Source: Klugiella xanthotipulae (GTDB lineage Bacteria > Actinomycetota > Actinomycetes > Actinomycetales > Microbacteriaceae). From it: DNA of 64,000 nucleotides. The position numbers and the translations under genes are program-made. Shown piece by piece: positions 49,719-56,509 of the stretch. The notes beneath the pieces were generated by a model. That model saw only the letters and a program-made list of their open reading frames with translations, was not told where the DNA came from and did no database searches. Location of the stretch: assembly GCF_006716695.1 (NCBI RefSeq), contig NZ_VFPN01000001.1, positions 620,001-684,000 on the forward strand, in the 5' to 3' direction. Positions within the stretch are counted from its first letter, which is position 1. Every line of letters begins with the position of its first letter.

Positions 49719-49763
49719 ACTCCCCTCGATTCCTTTCAAGTAAAGGGATCGGGGGGAGTTTTT
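49719..49763 (+). terminator. Terminator downstream of tRNA-Pro
   Basis: ACTCCCCTCGATTCCTTT and AAAGGGATCGGGGGGAGT pair with few mismatches around CAAGT, followed by TTTT. It follows the tRNA by 6 bp. Confidence 0.85.
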
Positions 49764-49793
49764 CGTTTAACCTAATGTTGCAGATTTGGGCAC

Positions 49794-49839
49794 AGACACG
49801 TTTCAGACACGATGACTTTTCAGACACGGCTAAGACACG
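49794..49839 (+). repeat. Four direct AGACACG repeats inside the element end; candidate integrase arm sites
   Basis: AGACACG occurs at 49794, 49805, 49822 and 49833, with start-to-start distances of 11, 17 and 11 bp; an inverted variant CGTGTCG follows at 49848. Direct repeats of this size, about 80-120 bp from a tRNA core site, resemble arm-type sites bound by the N-terminal domain of tyrosine integrases. The role is inferred. Confidence 0.5.
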
Positions 49840-49937
49840 TTGAACTTCGTGTCGTGGAACCTGTCCCCGGCAATTGCCCAACCTGACACGCTCGACCGAG
49901 GATGGTTGCGGGACGCCTGCCTAAAGTGTCATGTGTG

Positions 49938-49995
49938 TTTACAAAAAACCAGCCGGTCTGCTATACCCTGGGGGCATACCCGAAAGGAGGGGTAT
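49938..49995 (+). promoter_or_regulatory. Promoter and candidate operator of the Panacea-Doc operon
   Basis: TTTACA (49938-49943) and TATACC (49962-49967) with an 18-bp spacer form a good promoter. ATACCC occurs directly at 49963 and 49976 and inverted as GGGTAT at 49990, overlapping the -10 and the leader. In RNA the last pair can form a 6-bp hairpin whose loop is GAAAGGAG, part of the ribosome binding site. Confidence 0.55.
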
Positions 49996-49998
49996 CGG

Positions 49999-50535
49999 AT
50001 GACTAACGCACTTGAAGTTGCTGGCTACATTATGAAAACAGCCGGAACTAACGGAAACACGCAGCTCAACAAGCTCGTGTATTACTGCCAGGCCTGGTCG
50101 CTTGTTTGGACGGGCCGCCCCCTCTTTAGCGACCCCATTGAGGCGTGGAAAGATGGACCTGTCGTTAGGGCTGTCTACCGCGAAGGGACCCACGGCCAGA
50201 TTCCCACGGATGCTTCACTTACAGATGACCAGATGAAGATAGTCAACTCCGTTGTGGCTTTCTACTCGAACAAGAGTGGTGCCGAGTTGAGCAGCTTGAC
50301 GCATTCAGAAGACCCATGGGTTGAAGCAAGAGGCGGCCTACCAAGCGCGGCCCAGAGTCAATCGCCAATCTCTCGTAGGACCATGCTTACTTACTACACA
50401 CGCGCGACCGTAGACAAGGAGACTCCGCTGTGCCCGTCCCTCGGGGTTACTGCAAATGCTGCCAGCGTGGCAGAGGTTGGACGTCGCCAGCGGATACGTT
50501 GGCGTGAGGCTTTGGACGTGCTCGCTGTCCAGTGA
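49999..50535 (+). CDS. Panacea-domain (DUF4065/SocA-like) protein, probable antitoxin
   Basis: A 178-residue cytosolic protein. MTNALEVAGYIMKTAG then LNKLVYYCQAWSLVWTGRPL and IEAWKDGPVVRAVYREG are the Panacea/DUF4065 signature, known in antitoxins paired with many unrelated toxins. It stands directly upstream of a Doc-type Fic gene and overlaps it by 4 bp (GTGA), the typical layout. The ATG at 49999 has AAGGAGG 8 nt upstream; a longer frame from 49840 has no such site. The C-terminal 40 residues beyond the domain may be the toxin-specific part (inference). Confidence 0.85.
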   Translation: MTNALEVAGYIMKTAGTNGNTQLNKLVYYCQAWSLVWTGRPLFSDPIEAWKDGPVVRAVYREGTHGQIPTDASLTDDQMKIVNSVVAFYSNKSGAELSSLTHSEDPWVEARGGLPSAAQSQSPISRRTMLTYYTRATVDKETPLCPSLGVTANAASVAEVGRRQRIRWREALDVLAVQ

Positions 50536-50903
50536 TCACGTATTTATCGGTTGCTGAAGTAACAGCGCTTCATGATTCAGAGGAGTCGCCCGGGGTCCGA
50601 GATCCCGGGCGACTCTCTGCTGCCGTGGCTCAACCGTCTGCTACGTGGAATGGAGCCCAGCTGTATCCCGCCCTCACTCAAAAAGCGGCGATACTGCTGC
50701 ACGGATTATGTAAAGGGCACGCATTCCTAAACGGAAATAAGCGGACGGCCTGGCTTGCAACCACCACGTTTCTATCTCTGAACGAGGTTAATTTTATGGA
50801 GATTCCAGTTACAACAGTCGTGGGCTTCGTGGACGGTGTTGCTAAGGATCTCTACACATTGGACTTGATTAGTGAATGGATTCTTGGCTGGATTGAGCTC
50901 TAG
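50532..50903 (+). CDS. doc: Doc-type Fic-domain protein, probable toxin
   Basis: A 123-residue death-on-curing type Fic protein. The active-site motif is HAFLNGNKR (63-71); Doc itself phosphorylates EF-Tu, while other Fic proteins add AMP. The acidic residue common in position five of the motif is Asn here, which is also seen in the family but may change activity. GTG start, overlapping the antitoxin stop. Its 3' end overlaps the convergent integrase gene by 35 bp, so it was placed tightly at the element end. Confidence 0.85.
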   Translation: MITYLSVAEVTALHDSEESPGVRDPGRLSAAVAQPSATWNGAQLYPALTQKAAILLHGLCKGHAFLNGNKRTAWLATTTFLSLNEVNFMEIPVTTVVGFVDGVAKDLYTLDLISEWILGWIEL

Positions 50904-52182
50904 CGAGCTGGAGGGCGGCGCTCCGTTCCTTGTCAACGGCAAGCGAAACTTCATCTAGACGATCAGGCCACAGATGCCCGTAGGTGTTCAGGGTCTCGGT
51001 GACGTCTTTGTGCCCGAGCATGAGCTGGACAACTTTTACGTCGGCTCCTGCGGCGATGGCGGATGAGGCGGCGGTGTGGCGTAGCTTGTGGATGTTGAGC
51101 CCAATGCCGTCGAGGCCCGCGCCGAGCACGGCCTTCGACCAGACGCGGTTGCGCCAGTTGTGATCGTGGATGGAGCCGCCGCGTTTGGCTGAGAATAGCC
51201 ATGCGTCTTTCTCCTGGTTCGTGACGAGCAGACGCAGGAGGTTCGCCAGGAATGGCGCTAGGGGTACGGTGCGTTTCTCCCATGTCTTGGGTGGCCCCAG
51301 GATGCGTTTGCCGTCGATGTCTTGGGTCCAGGTGCGCAGCACCCGGACGCGTCGTTTGCTGAGGTCCAGATCGCCGACACGGAGCGCCAACGCCTCATTG
51401 ATTCGGAGGCCCGTGTACGCGAGAAAGCAGACTAGAGTCTCGTCCACCGCGCTGCCATCAACAGCCTTAGCGGCCTCGGCGAGAGCGTGAACCTCAATGT
51501 GGTTGAGTATTAGGAGGTCTTCACCATCGTCGATTACACGGGGTAACTCCACGCCGGACATTGCGTTACCTGATAGCCACCCTGAACCGTGAGCGTAACG
51601 CAGGACACCGCCAAACACGACGCCTGCGATGTGCTCGATGCTCGACGGTCCGAGCGGCCTCCATGCAACGTTTCGAATGAGCACACGCGGCGCGGTGCCA
51701 TCTTGTAGCGCGGTGACCCACGCGTCGATCTGTTGCCGAGTGATCGTTCCGATGGGCTGATTGCCCCACTGTGGGTTGACGTACATGCGCAACTCGCGCA
51801 TGTAGCGGCGGATGGTCGTCGGCTTCGGTTTCTTCTTCGATGAGATCCACGCGTCGGCCACGGCCGAGAACTTTTGCTGTGCATGTTCGGGTGCTTGGTA
51901 CTTGCCTGCGCGGATGTCATCTTCCATGCTGGCGGCATACTCGTCGGCGTCTCGGCGGAGGTCAAAGAGTCGTGAGCGCTGGCGTTGCGTGCCGTCGGTA
52001 TCCTCGTGCCACGTGACCTTCCAGCGCTTCCCGGTGCCATACTTTGCCGTGCGGAACTGTGCGGGTAGCTTGGTGATCGCGCGAAGCTGTGCGCTCGCCG
52101 GTGGTGTCTTGATGCGTTCGCCCGCCGGACCGATCTCGGTGGCATCTTTTACCCACAGGTCAACTATCCAGGCCTTCGCCAT
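50869..52182 (-). CDS. int: Tyrosine recombinase / phage integrase
   Basis: Site-specific recombinase that integrates and excises the element, 437 residues. After an N-terminal arm-binding region (to about 95) and a SAM-like core-binding domain (about 103-205), the catalytic domain shows Arg260 (YTGLRINEAL), His365-x-x-Arg368 (IHKLRHT), His391 (MLGHKD) and nucleophile Tyr401 (LNTYGHLWP). It points to the tRNA-Pro. Between it and the tRNA is only the toxin-antitoxin pair. Upstream are several palindromes. Confidence 0.93.
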   Translation of the reverse strand: MAKAWIVDLWVKDATEIGPAGERIKTPPASAQLRAITKLPAQFRTAKYGTGKRWKVTWHEDTDGTQRQRSRLFDLRRDADEYAASMEDDIRAGKYQAPEHAQQKFSAVADAWISSKKKPKPTTIRRYMRELRMYVNPQWGNQPIGTITRQQIDAWVTALQDGTAPRVLIRNVAWRPLGPSSIEHIAGVVFGGVLRYAHGSGWLSGNAMSGVELPRVIDDGEDLLILNHIEVHALAEAAKAVDGSAVDETLVCFLAYTGLRINEALALRVGDLDLSKRRVRVLRTWTQDIDGKRILGPPKTWEKRTVPLAPFLANLLRLLVTNQEKDAWLFSAKRGGSIHDHNWRNRVWSKAVLGAGLDGIGLNIHKLRHTAASSAIAAGADVKVVQLMLGHKDVTETLNTYGHLWPDRLDEVSLAVDKERSAALQLARAQSSQESIH

Positions 52183-52202
52183 GGGGTCCTCTCATTCGCT
52201 AC

Positions 52203-52233
52203 GAGAGGGCATGCAAGCTTTGCATACCCTCTC
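52203..52233. repeat. Imperfect 14-bp-arm palindrome upstream of int
   Basis: GAGAGGGCATGCAA and TTGCATACCCTCTC are inverted repeats with one mismatch and a 3-bp spacer. It lies 21 bp upstream of the int start, so it may be an operator for int. Confidence 0.5.
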
Positions 52234-52239
52234 TGGAGT

Positions 52240-52264
52240 CTGGACGGTTGTTACAGCCGTCCAG
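52240..52264. repeat. 8-bp inverted repeat upstream of int
   Basis: CTGGACGG and CCGTCCAG pair around a 9-nt loop. It may be an operator or a hairpin in the int leader. Confidence 0.4.
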
Positions 52265-52299
52265 CCTGGGTAACTGTGGTGATAAACGCCACGGTTGAG

Positions 52300-52336
52300 G
52301 TCCACCCACTCGCATTTCAAATGCGAGTGGGTGGAC
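52300..52336. terminator. Perfect 37-bp palindrome between int and the DUF4234 gene
   Basis: Two perfect 18-base arms flank a single C (52318). It is 8 bp after the stop of the DUF4234 gene, so it may end that transcript before int, but it lacks a T-tract. Near-zero loop makes cruciform extrusion or a dimeric protein site also possible. Confidence 0.5.
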
Positions 52337-52343
52337 TCTATCG

Positions 52344-52664
52344 TTAGCGGCCGTCGATGGTCGCGTTGAATTTGCTCTGCACGATGGCGTCACCGATGAC
52401 ACCGAGCAGGAACATAAGCAGGAAGGCCCCCACGGTGCCGATGCGGCGGTTGGTGAATGCTTCGACGCCGACGGCGTAGCGCCACATCCACCAGATGTTC
52501 ACGAACGGAACGATGAACAGCCATGCGGTCGGGATGCGAACCTCGGGGTTCGAGGCGTTGGCTTCGTTCATCTCGTTCTTGGTTTTCACGAACCACACGA
52601 GGGTGTAGATCCCGAAGGTGATGAGGGGCAGAAGAAGGGGTGCGGCTGGGCTACGTCGTTTCAT
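52344..52664 (-). CDS. DUF4234-type small membrane protein
   Basis: A 106-residue protein with three hydrophobic segments (about 8-26, 46-66 and 76-97) and polar loops. LITFGIYTLVWFVKTKNEMN followed by PFVNIWWMWRYAVGVEAFT resembles DUF4234 membrane proteins, whose function is unknown. It lies between the immunity genes and int on the same strand and would be expressed in the lysogen. A role in superinfection exclusion is a guess only. Confidence 0.65.
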   Translation of the reverse strand: MKRRSPAAPLLLPLITFGIYTLVWFVKTKNEMNEANASNPEVRIPTAWLFIVPFVNIWWMWRYAVGVEAFTNRRIGTVGAFLLMFLLGVIGDAIVQSKFNATIDGR

Positions 52665-52712
52665 TGGTACTCCTTGTGTTGATCGGACTCGCTGACCATA
52701 TCAGAAGGTTGG

Positions 52713-53099
52713 TTATGCGATGTGGCGATTATTGCACCCGCCATATTCGTCCCAGTAGGCAGTAAAGAGTTCACGGGTAACGCCGAGCTCCCGACAGATC
52801 TGGTCGCCGTCGGAGTAGACGCGCACGAGCTCCGAGAGATCCCGGGGGTTAATGAGGCGCTCGGCGGCGATCCGGTTGGCGCGGGCCTCGTAGCGAGGGT
52901 GATGTCCAGTGGGGTCACCGTTCTCTGCGTGGGCAAGTTCATGCGCGAGCACGCACCGCTCAACAAAGGCGCGTTGCTGTGAGCGAAGGAAGATCATTCT
53001 ACGCTCGGGCACCCACATGCCCTTACTGGTGCGGAGTGGATAGTAGACAACCGTGATGCCAAGGGAAGCGGCGTGCTCCCACGGGTCGTACAGGTGCAT
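52713..53099 (-). CDS. immA: ImmA/IrrE-family metallopeptidase
   Basis: A 128-residue zinc protease-like protein. Its HELAH motif (53-57) lies in VLAHELAHAEN, with a downstream Glu in RYEARANRIAAE as third ligand. In ICEBs1 and related elements ImmA cleaves the repressor ImmR and induces the element. Here it starts 3 bp after the stop of an HTH repressor-like gene, the typical arrangement. Confidence 0.87.
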   Translation of the reverse strand: MHLYDPWEHAASLGITVVYYPLRTSKGMWVPERRMIFLRSQQRAFVERCVLAHELAHAENGDPTGHHPRYEARANRIAAERLINPRDLSELVRVYSDGDQICRELGVTRELFTAYWDEYGGCNNRHIA

Positions 53100-53102
53100 G
53101 AT

Positions 53103-53711
53103 TCATTCTCCGTCCTCGGGGTAACCGGGTTCCTCGGTATCCGCGTAGGCCGCATGTGGAAGGGATTCGGGGTCGAAGTCCTCATCAAATGCGGTGAAGT
53201 TCTCAGTCTGCCCGATGGGTGTGACATTGGTTGGCGCTGGTTTCACCCCCGCGCCATCGTCAGACCAGTCGGACAAGCGCACTCCTCTATTACTCGCTCT
53301 GTCAAGAAGTTCGGTTAGCAGATCGGATTCCGTGAAAGGGGACAACGCAGCGCGTCGCCTCGCGACGCGCTCGGGGTGAGGTTCGGTCCGCCCTGCCAGC
53401 CGTTCCTGGTTTGCAAGATACCTGACATAGCCGTCCTTGGTTGAGATTATTGGCTCGTCGCGCTCTTTAGGAATGATACGAACATTGCCCGGCGTGGCCT
53501 CATCATTGTCATACCTGAGGGAATCGATCAACTCAAAGGCACGGTCGAGCGCACGAGCTACTCGATCCTCTCGTTTGCGTGGAACAGTAGCACCCTCGCT
53601 TTCCCAATTAACGATAGTTCGCGTGGACACGCCGAGAATGCGCGCAAGCTCGCTCTGAGTTAAGTCGGCCATCTCGCGAGCGCTCCTCAATTGCTCCCAT
53701 GTAATCACCAT
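53103..53711 (-). CDS. HTH (XRE-type) repressor, ImmR-like
   Basis: A 202-residue DNA-binding protein. The HTH (LTQSELARILGVSTRTIVNW, about residues 17-36) is followed by a charged region of about 150 residues without the S24 peptidase found in CI/LexA repressors, which fits relief by ImmA cleavage. The ATG at 53711 was chosen because a TATACT box ends 6 nt upstream, as in leaderless phage repressor messages; the earlier frame at 53738 lies upstream of that box. It diverges from a small HTH gene. Confidence 0.85.
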   Translation of the reverse strand: MVITWEQLRSAREMADLTQSELARILGVSTRTIVNWESEGATVPRKREDRVARALDRAFELIDSLRYDNDEATPGNVRIIPKERDEPIISTKDGYVRYLANQERLAGRTEPHPERVARRRAALSPFTESDLLTELLDRASNRGVRLSDWSDDGAGVKPAPTNVTPIGQTENFTAFDEDFDPESLPHAAYADTEEPGYPEDGE

Positions 53712-53833
53712 GCACTCAGTATAGGCAACACTGGGCAACTAGTGCAACCATTTTCGCCCGTGAGTACGCAATGTAGGAAATAATTCGTTGCCTAATATTG
53801 CGCATACCTTCGTAGTTGCGTAGAGTTTCCTAT
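53712..53833. promoter_or_regulatory. Lysogeny switch region: two divergent promoters with repeated GCAAC/TTGC sites
   Basis: On the minus strand TTGCAC (53742-53747) and TATACT (53718-53723), 18-bp spacer, face the repressor ATG 6 nt away. On the plus strand TTGCGC (53798-53803) and TAGAGT (53821-53826), 17-bp spacer, face the HTH gene ATG 7 nt away. GCAAC/T half-sites occur at 53725, 53735, 53744 and 53768, and inverted at 53787, 53797 and 53815, overlapping both -35 boxes. Confidence 0.7.
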
Positions 53834-54100
53834 ATGACAGCAACACAGAAACGACACGTAAACGGAGCTGCTGTGCGTGTTATTCGCGAGGCTCTGGGGA
53901 TTCGTAACAGCGACCTGGCGGCCCGCGTGGGATTCACACGGAGCACGCTAACCCACATCGAGCAAGGCGCGCGTCAAGTGTCGCCCGCAACGATCAGCAA
54001 GATAGCGCAGGCTCTCGGCGTCCCGCTGGAAGCCATCAGCTATCCAGTAATAGTCGCGAAGAAATCGGAAGCGTTCTCGGCCACTTTGCCAAAGATATGA
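53834..54100 (+). CDS. Small XRE-family HTH protein (Cro-like position)
   Basis: An 88-residue DNA-binding protein with an HTH at about 30-50 (NSDLAARVGFTRSTLTHIEQ) in a typical XRE fold. It is the first rightward gene of the element and is divergent from the repressor, which is the position of cro. The ATG at 53834 lies 7 nt after a -10 box with no ribosome binding site, so it is probably leaderless. It overlaps the next gene by 4 bp. Confidence 0.82.
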   Translation: MTATQKRHVNGAAVRVIREALGIRNSDLAARVGFTRSTLTHIEQGARQVSPATISKIAQALGVPLEAISYPVIVAKKSEAFSATLPKI

Positions 54101-54309
54101 ATCAAACTCTCGTGATTTATCAGGCCGCTAGTGGGTCGTGTATCGAGCTGGGCGGGAAGCTCCTACCAATGCTGAGCGACAGTGTTCTTGAGATTTGCCC
54201 GATAGGCCATGCCATGTCAGTGACGGTGACCTTGCTGATAACCAAGGTTGAGCTGCGAGAGGTTTCAGACAATGAACTGAGTCAGATATCAGCGGAGTTG
54301 TTCAGATGA
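54097..54309 (+). CDS. Small hypothetical phage protein
   Basis: A 70-residue protein with no recognised domain. The start overlaps the stop of the HTH gene (ATGA), so it is coupled to it. Sequence is mixed hydrophobic and polar (VLEICPIGHAMSVTVTLLIT) with no clear membrane helix. Its end overlaps a convergent gene by 8 bp. Confidence 0.55.
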   Translation: MNQTLVIYQAASGSCIELGGKLLPMLSDSVLEICPIGHAMSVTVTLLITKVELREVSDNELSQISAELFR

Positions 54310-54805
54310 ACGGGATATTTCTTGAGACATTCATCAGTTCGGAACCTTCGCTAGTTCGCCAGGTAAGCGTAATGGAGCGCAAGCGCCTCCCGTTGACTCC
54401 CGGCGCTACGAAGGTAAAGAAATCTCCATGTTCGACGCAGGCGGGCACCTCAATGGCGGCCCATCTACTGAGCAGTTCGGGATTCAGCGTGATGCTGTCG
54501 AGGATCAGCCGGTCCGTTGAGTTGTTTCGTATTGAGTACGTGGCTTTGCTCACTTTGGTCACTTCGCTCCATACGGGAGGACGTTGGGCATCTGCGAGGC
54601 GTGCTTGCGCCTCTGTGGCGGCGGCCAGACGTTCACTTGCCTGTAGCGATTGGTCGGCATACGTCGAGGCGTTTGTTTCCGACTTCCCGGCGGCGATTCG
54701 GTTCTTACGCGTTTGTTGGATGCCGATGATTGCGGTGACAACCGTAATCACCATCAGGGCCGCGTTGATGCCGACATTAACCCACTCCGGTGCCTGGTTA
54801 TCCAT
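54302..54805 (-). CDS. Single-pass membrane protein of unknown function, candidate lysogenic cargo
   Basis: A 167-residue protein. One hydrophobic segment (about 9-32, VGINAALMVITVVTAIIGIQ) is followed by a charged, helical stretch with Ala/Glu/Gln (about 45-75) and then a beta-rich C-terminal part. It runs against the early operon between the cro-like gene and the DinD-like gene, which is the usual place of moron genes expressed from the lysogen. The ATG at 54805 is taken since it begins the hydrophilic MDNQAPEW; 54820 is possible. Family not recognised. Confidence 0.6.
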   Translation of the reverse strand: MDNQAPEWVNVGINAALMVITVVTAIIGIQQTRKNRIAAGKSETNASTYADQSLQASERLAAATEAQARLADAQRPPVWSEVTKVSKATYSIRNNSTDRLILDSITLNPELLSRWAAIEVPACVEHGDFFTFVAPGVNGRRLRSITLTWRTSEGSELMNVSRNIPFI

Positions 54806-54850
54806 CCGCCCAGCATACAAGCGGGCGCTTCATGACCACCCAACAAAAAT

Positions 54851-54872
54851 GCCCCGTGCACGAACACGGGGC
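54851..54872. other. Hairpin ahead of the DinD-like gene
   Basis: GCCCCGTG and CACGGGGC pair around CACGAA, 22 bp before the ATG at 54894, preceded by AAAAAT. Read on the minus strand, the hairpin is followed by ATTTTTG and lies upstream of the moron start, so a terminator for antisense transcription is possible. A leader hairpin is the alternative. Confidence 0.45.
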
Positions 54873-54893
54873 GACGACAAGAAATGAGATCAA

Positions 54894-55766
54894 ATGTCTA
54901 ACGACATTGTACAGGTTGGGTTCACTGCTCAGCTAGACCATCTGAAAATTGTTGAAGATCAACACCGTGAGGTATGGTCGGCACGAGACCTGATGCCCTA
55001 TGCAGGCTATACGGACTGGCGGAATTGGTCCAAGGCAATCGACAGGGCCATTGCTTCGGTAAACGCCAGCGGGCTGAATGCCGCAGACCATTTCGTTGGA
55101 GTCAACAAGATGGTCGCCCTGGGGTCAGGAGCGCAGCGTGGAATCGAAGACGTGGACATCTCGCGCCACGGTTGCTATGTCCTGTTCCAGAACGCGGACG
55201 GATCAAAGCCTGAGGTAGCTGCCGCACAGCAATACTTTGCAGTACAGACACGGCGGCAGGAGATCGCAGACAGCCAACCGACTATTGACCTTTCCCGCAT
55301 GCAGATCCTCGAACTGGCGATGGATTCTGAACGTCGAGCGCTCGCCGAGACTGAGCGAGCGGATACCGCGGAGAAGGCCGTTGCAGCCTTCGAGGCCAAC
55401 CCCGAATATCCGTTCCGCGAGTTCCGCCGCTTGTACTTCTCTGACGAGCCAGAGACACGGATGTGGAATGCCCTGCACTCGGCCCGCCTGGTTATCAACA
55501 ACCCGCGAGGCCGCGGTCGCCACCCCAGGACGGGCCAGTGGGTTCCGTCGAAGGACCATCACCATCCTTACGCCGGACTGGGTAGCCACTTCTTCACCCT
55601 CGCGCGCTCCCTGGACAAAACGGGCGTTGCCCACCTCGGGCTCGCGGTCCGGGTGAATCGAGCGATGGAACTTGTCGAGTGGTTTGAGAAGCGCGGATTC
55701 AAGTCCAACCGCGGAACCAACGAACTCTTTGAACTGACCAACACCAACACGAAGGGCATCAACTAA
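54894..55766 (+). CDS. DinD-like / phage antirepressor-type protein
   Basis: A 290-residue protein. The N-terminal half (VWSARDLMPYAGYTDWRNWS, then HFVGVNKMVALGSGAQR and DVDISRHGCYVLFQNADGSK) matches the DNA-damage-inducible protein D/Bro-like fold of phage antirepressor families. A coiled-coil-like stretch with AL-E-ER repeats (about 135-165) and a distinct C-terminal region with a HHHPYAGLG run follow. Family members act as antirepressors or antagonise LexA-type repressors; here it may relieve ImmR-like repression (inference). Confidence 0.75.
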   Translation: MSNDIVQVGFTAQLDHLKIVEDQHREVWSARDLMPYAGYTDWRNWSKAIDRAIASVNASGLNAADHFVGVNKMVALGSGAQRGIEDVDISRHGCYVLFQNADGSKPEVAAAQQYFAVQTRRQEIADSQPTIDLSRMQILELAMDSERRALAETERADTAEKAVAAFEANPEYPFREFRRLYFSDEPETRMWNALHSARLVINNPRGRGRHPRTGQWVPSKDHHHPYAGLGSHFFTLARSLDKTGVAHLGLAVRVNRAMELVEWFEKRGFKSNRGTNELFELTNTNTKGIN

Positions 55767-56215
55767 TGACAACGCAGAAGGAGACCCGTCTCTACTCCGT
55801 CAGAATTACGTCGTACCCCGAAGGATCGATTGACTATAGCAACAACCATCTGCAAATCATTCCAAGTTGGTATCCCCCAGGGTGGCTCCAAAACCCCGAA
55901 GAGTACGAGAGGTGGGTCAGCCGCTACAACACCGCCAGATTCAGCTGGCCTGACACTACAAAACTCTACCTCTCCAAGTCGGGAGCCCGATCCCGGGCTC
56001 GCCTGATTGAGAGCTACGGCGCAACCGCGAAGATTCTCCGAACCCTTCCCGTCGTATGGGAAACGGGAAAGGTTATCCGCGCTCGCCGAATCGAAGAACT
56101 GGAAGCCGAGCTGTCGGCGCTTTACACGGAGCCGACCAGTGTCGATCTGTCCGATGCTGACCGACTTCCTCAACCAGGCCAGCTCCGAGCGGTGACCTGG
56201 CATGTCCCACGATAG
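55766..56215 (+). CDS. Hypothetical phage protein
   Basis: A 149-residue protein with no known domain recognised. It is rich in Trp, Tyr and Arg in its first half (SWYPPGWLQNPEEYERWVSR), and has a helical acidic stretch near the end (RIEELEAELSALY). Its ATG overlaps the previous stop by one base (TAATG), so it belongs to the early operon and is translationally coupled. Confidence 0.65.
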   Translation: MTTQKETRLYSVRITSYPEGSIDYSNNHLQIIPSWYPPGWLQNPEEYERWVSRYNTARFSWPDTTKLYLSKSGARSRARLIESYGATAKILRTLPVVWETGKVIRARRIEELEAELSALYTEPTSVDLSDADRLPQPGQLRAVTWHVPR

Positions 56216-56426
56216 CCAACCACAGGGAGCTCTCGCGGCCGTGAACTCCCCAGCCGCCATCGCAGCGTACCTGGATGTGCCGGTGGCAACGCTGGCCGAC
56301 TGGCGGTCACGTGGAGGCGGCCCAGCGTTCGTGAAGATGGGCCGATTGGTCCGATACACGGATGCCGCAGTTGTGGAGTGGGTGGCCGCGAACACGTTCA
56401 CCCGCACCGACCACAAAGCGGGATAG
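56202..56426 (+). CDS. AlpA/excisionase-like HTH protein
   Basis: A 74-residue small DNA-binding protein. AIAAYLDVPVATLADWRSRG and GPAFVKMGRLVRYTDAAVVE fit the MerR-like HTH_17 fold of excisionases and AlpA regulators. It overlaps the previous gene by 14 bp. As the element has a tyrosine integrase, an excisionase or directionality factor role is plausible. A transcription regulator role cannot be excluded. Confidence 0.75.
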   Translation: MSHDSQPQGALAAVNSPAAIAAYLDVPVATLADWRSRGGGPAFVKMGRLVRYTDAAVVEWVAANTFTRTDHKAG

Positions 56427-56445
56427 CCCCCGCACCTATAAGACA

Positions 56446-56476
56446 CCCCCGGACCGACTTAGACCCGGTCCGGGGG
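56446..56476. other. GC-rich hairpin in the early operon
   Basis: CCCCCGGACC and GGTCCGGGGG pair perfectly around GACTTAGACCC between two early genes. There is no T-tract. It could be an RNA-processing, pausing or antitermination-linked site. Confidence 0.45.
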
Positions 56477-56509
56477 CAGTGACCAAGTTTCTAGCAAAAG
56501 GAATTGATC

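Noticed and set aside
49840-49998. Upstream extension of the Panacea protein by 53 residues
   Set aside because: The extension lies over the repeats and promoter and lacks a ribosome binding site; the ATG at 49999 has a very good one.
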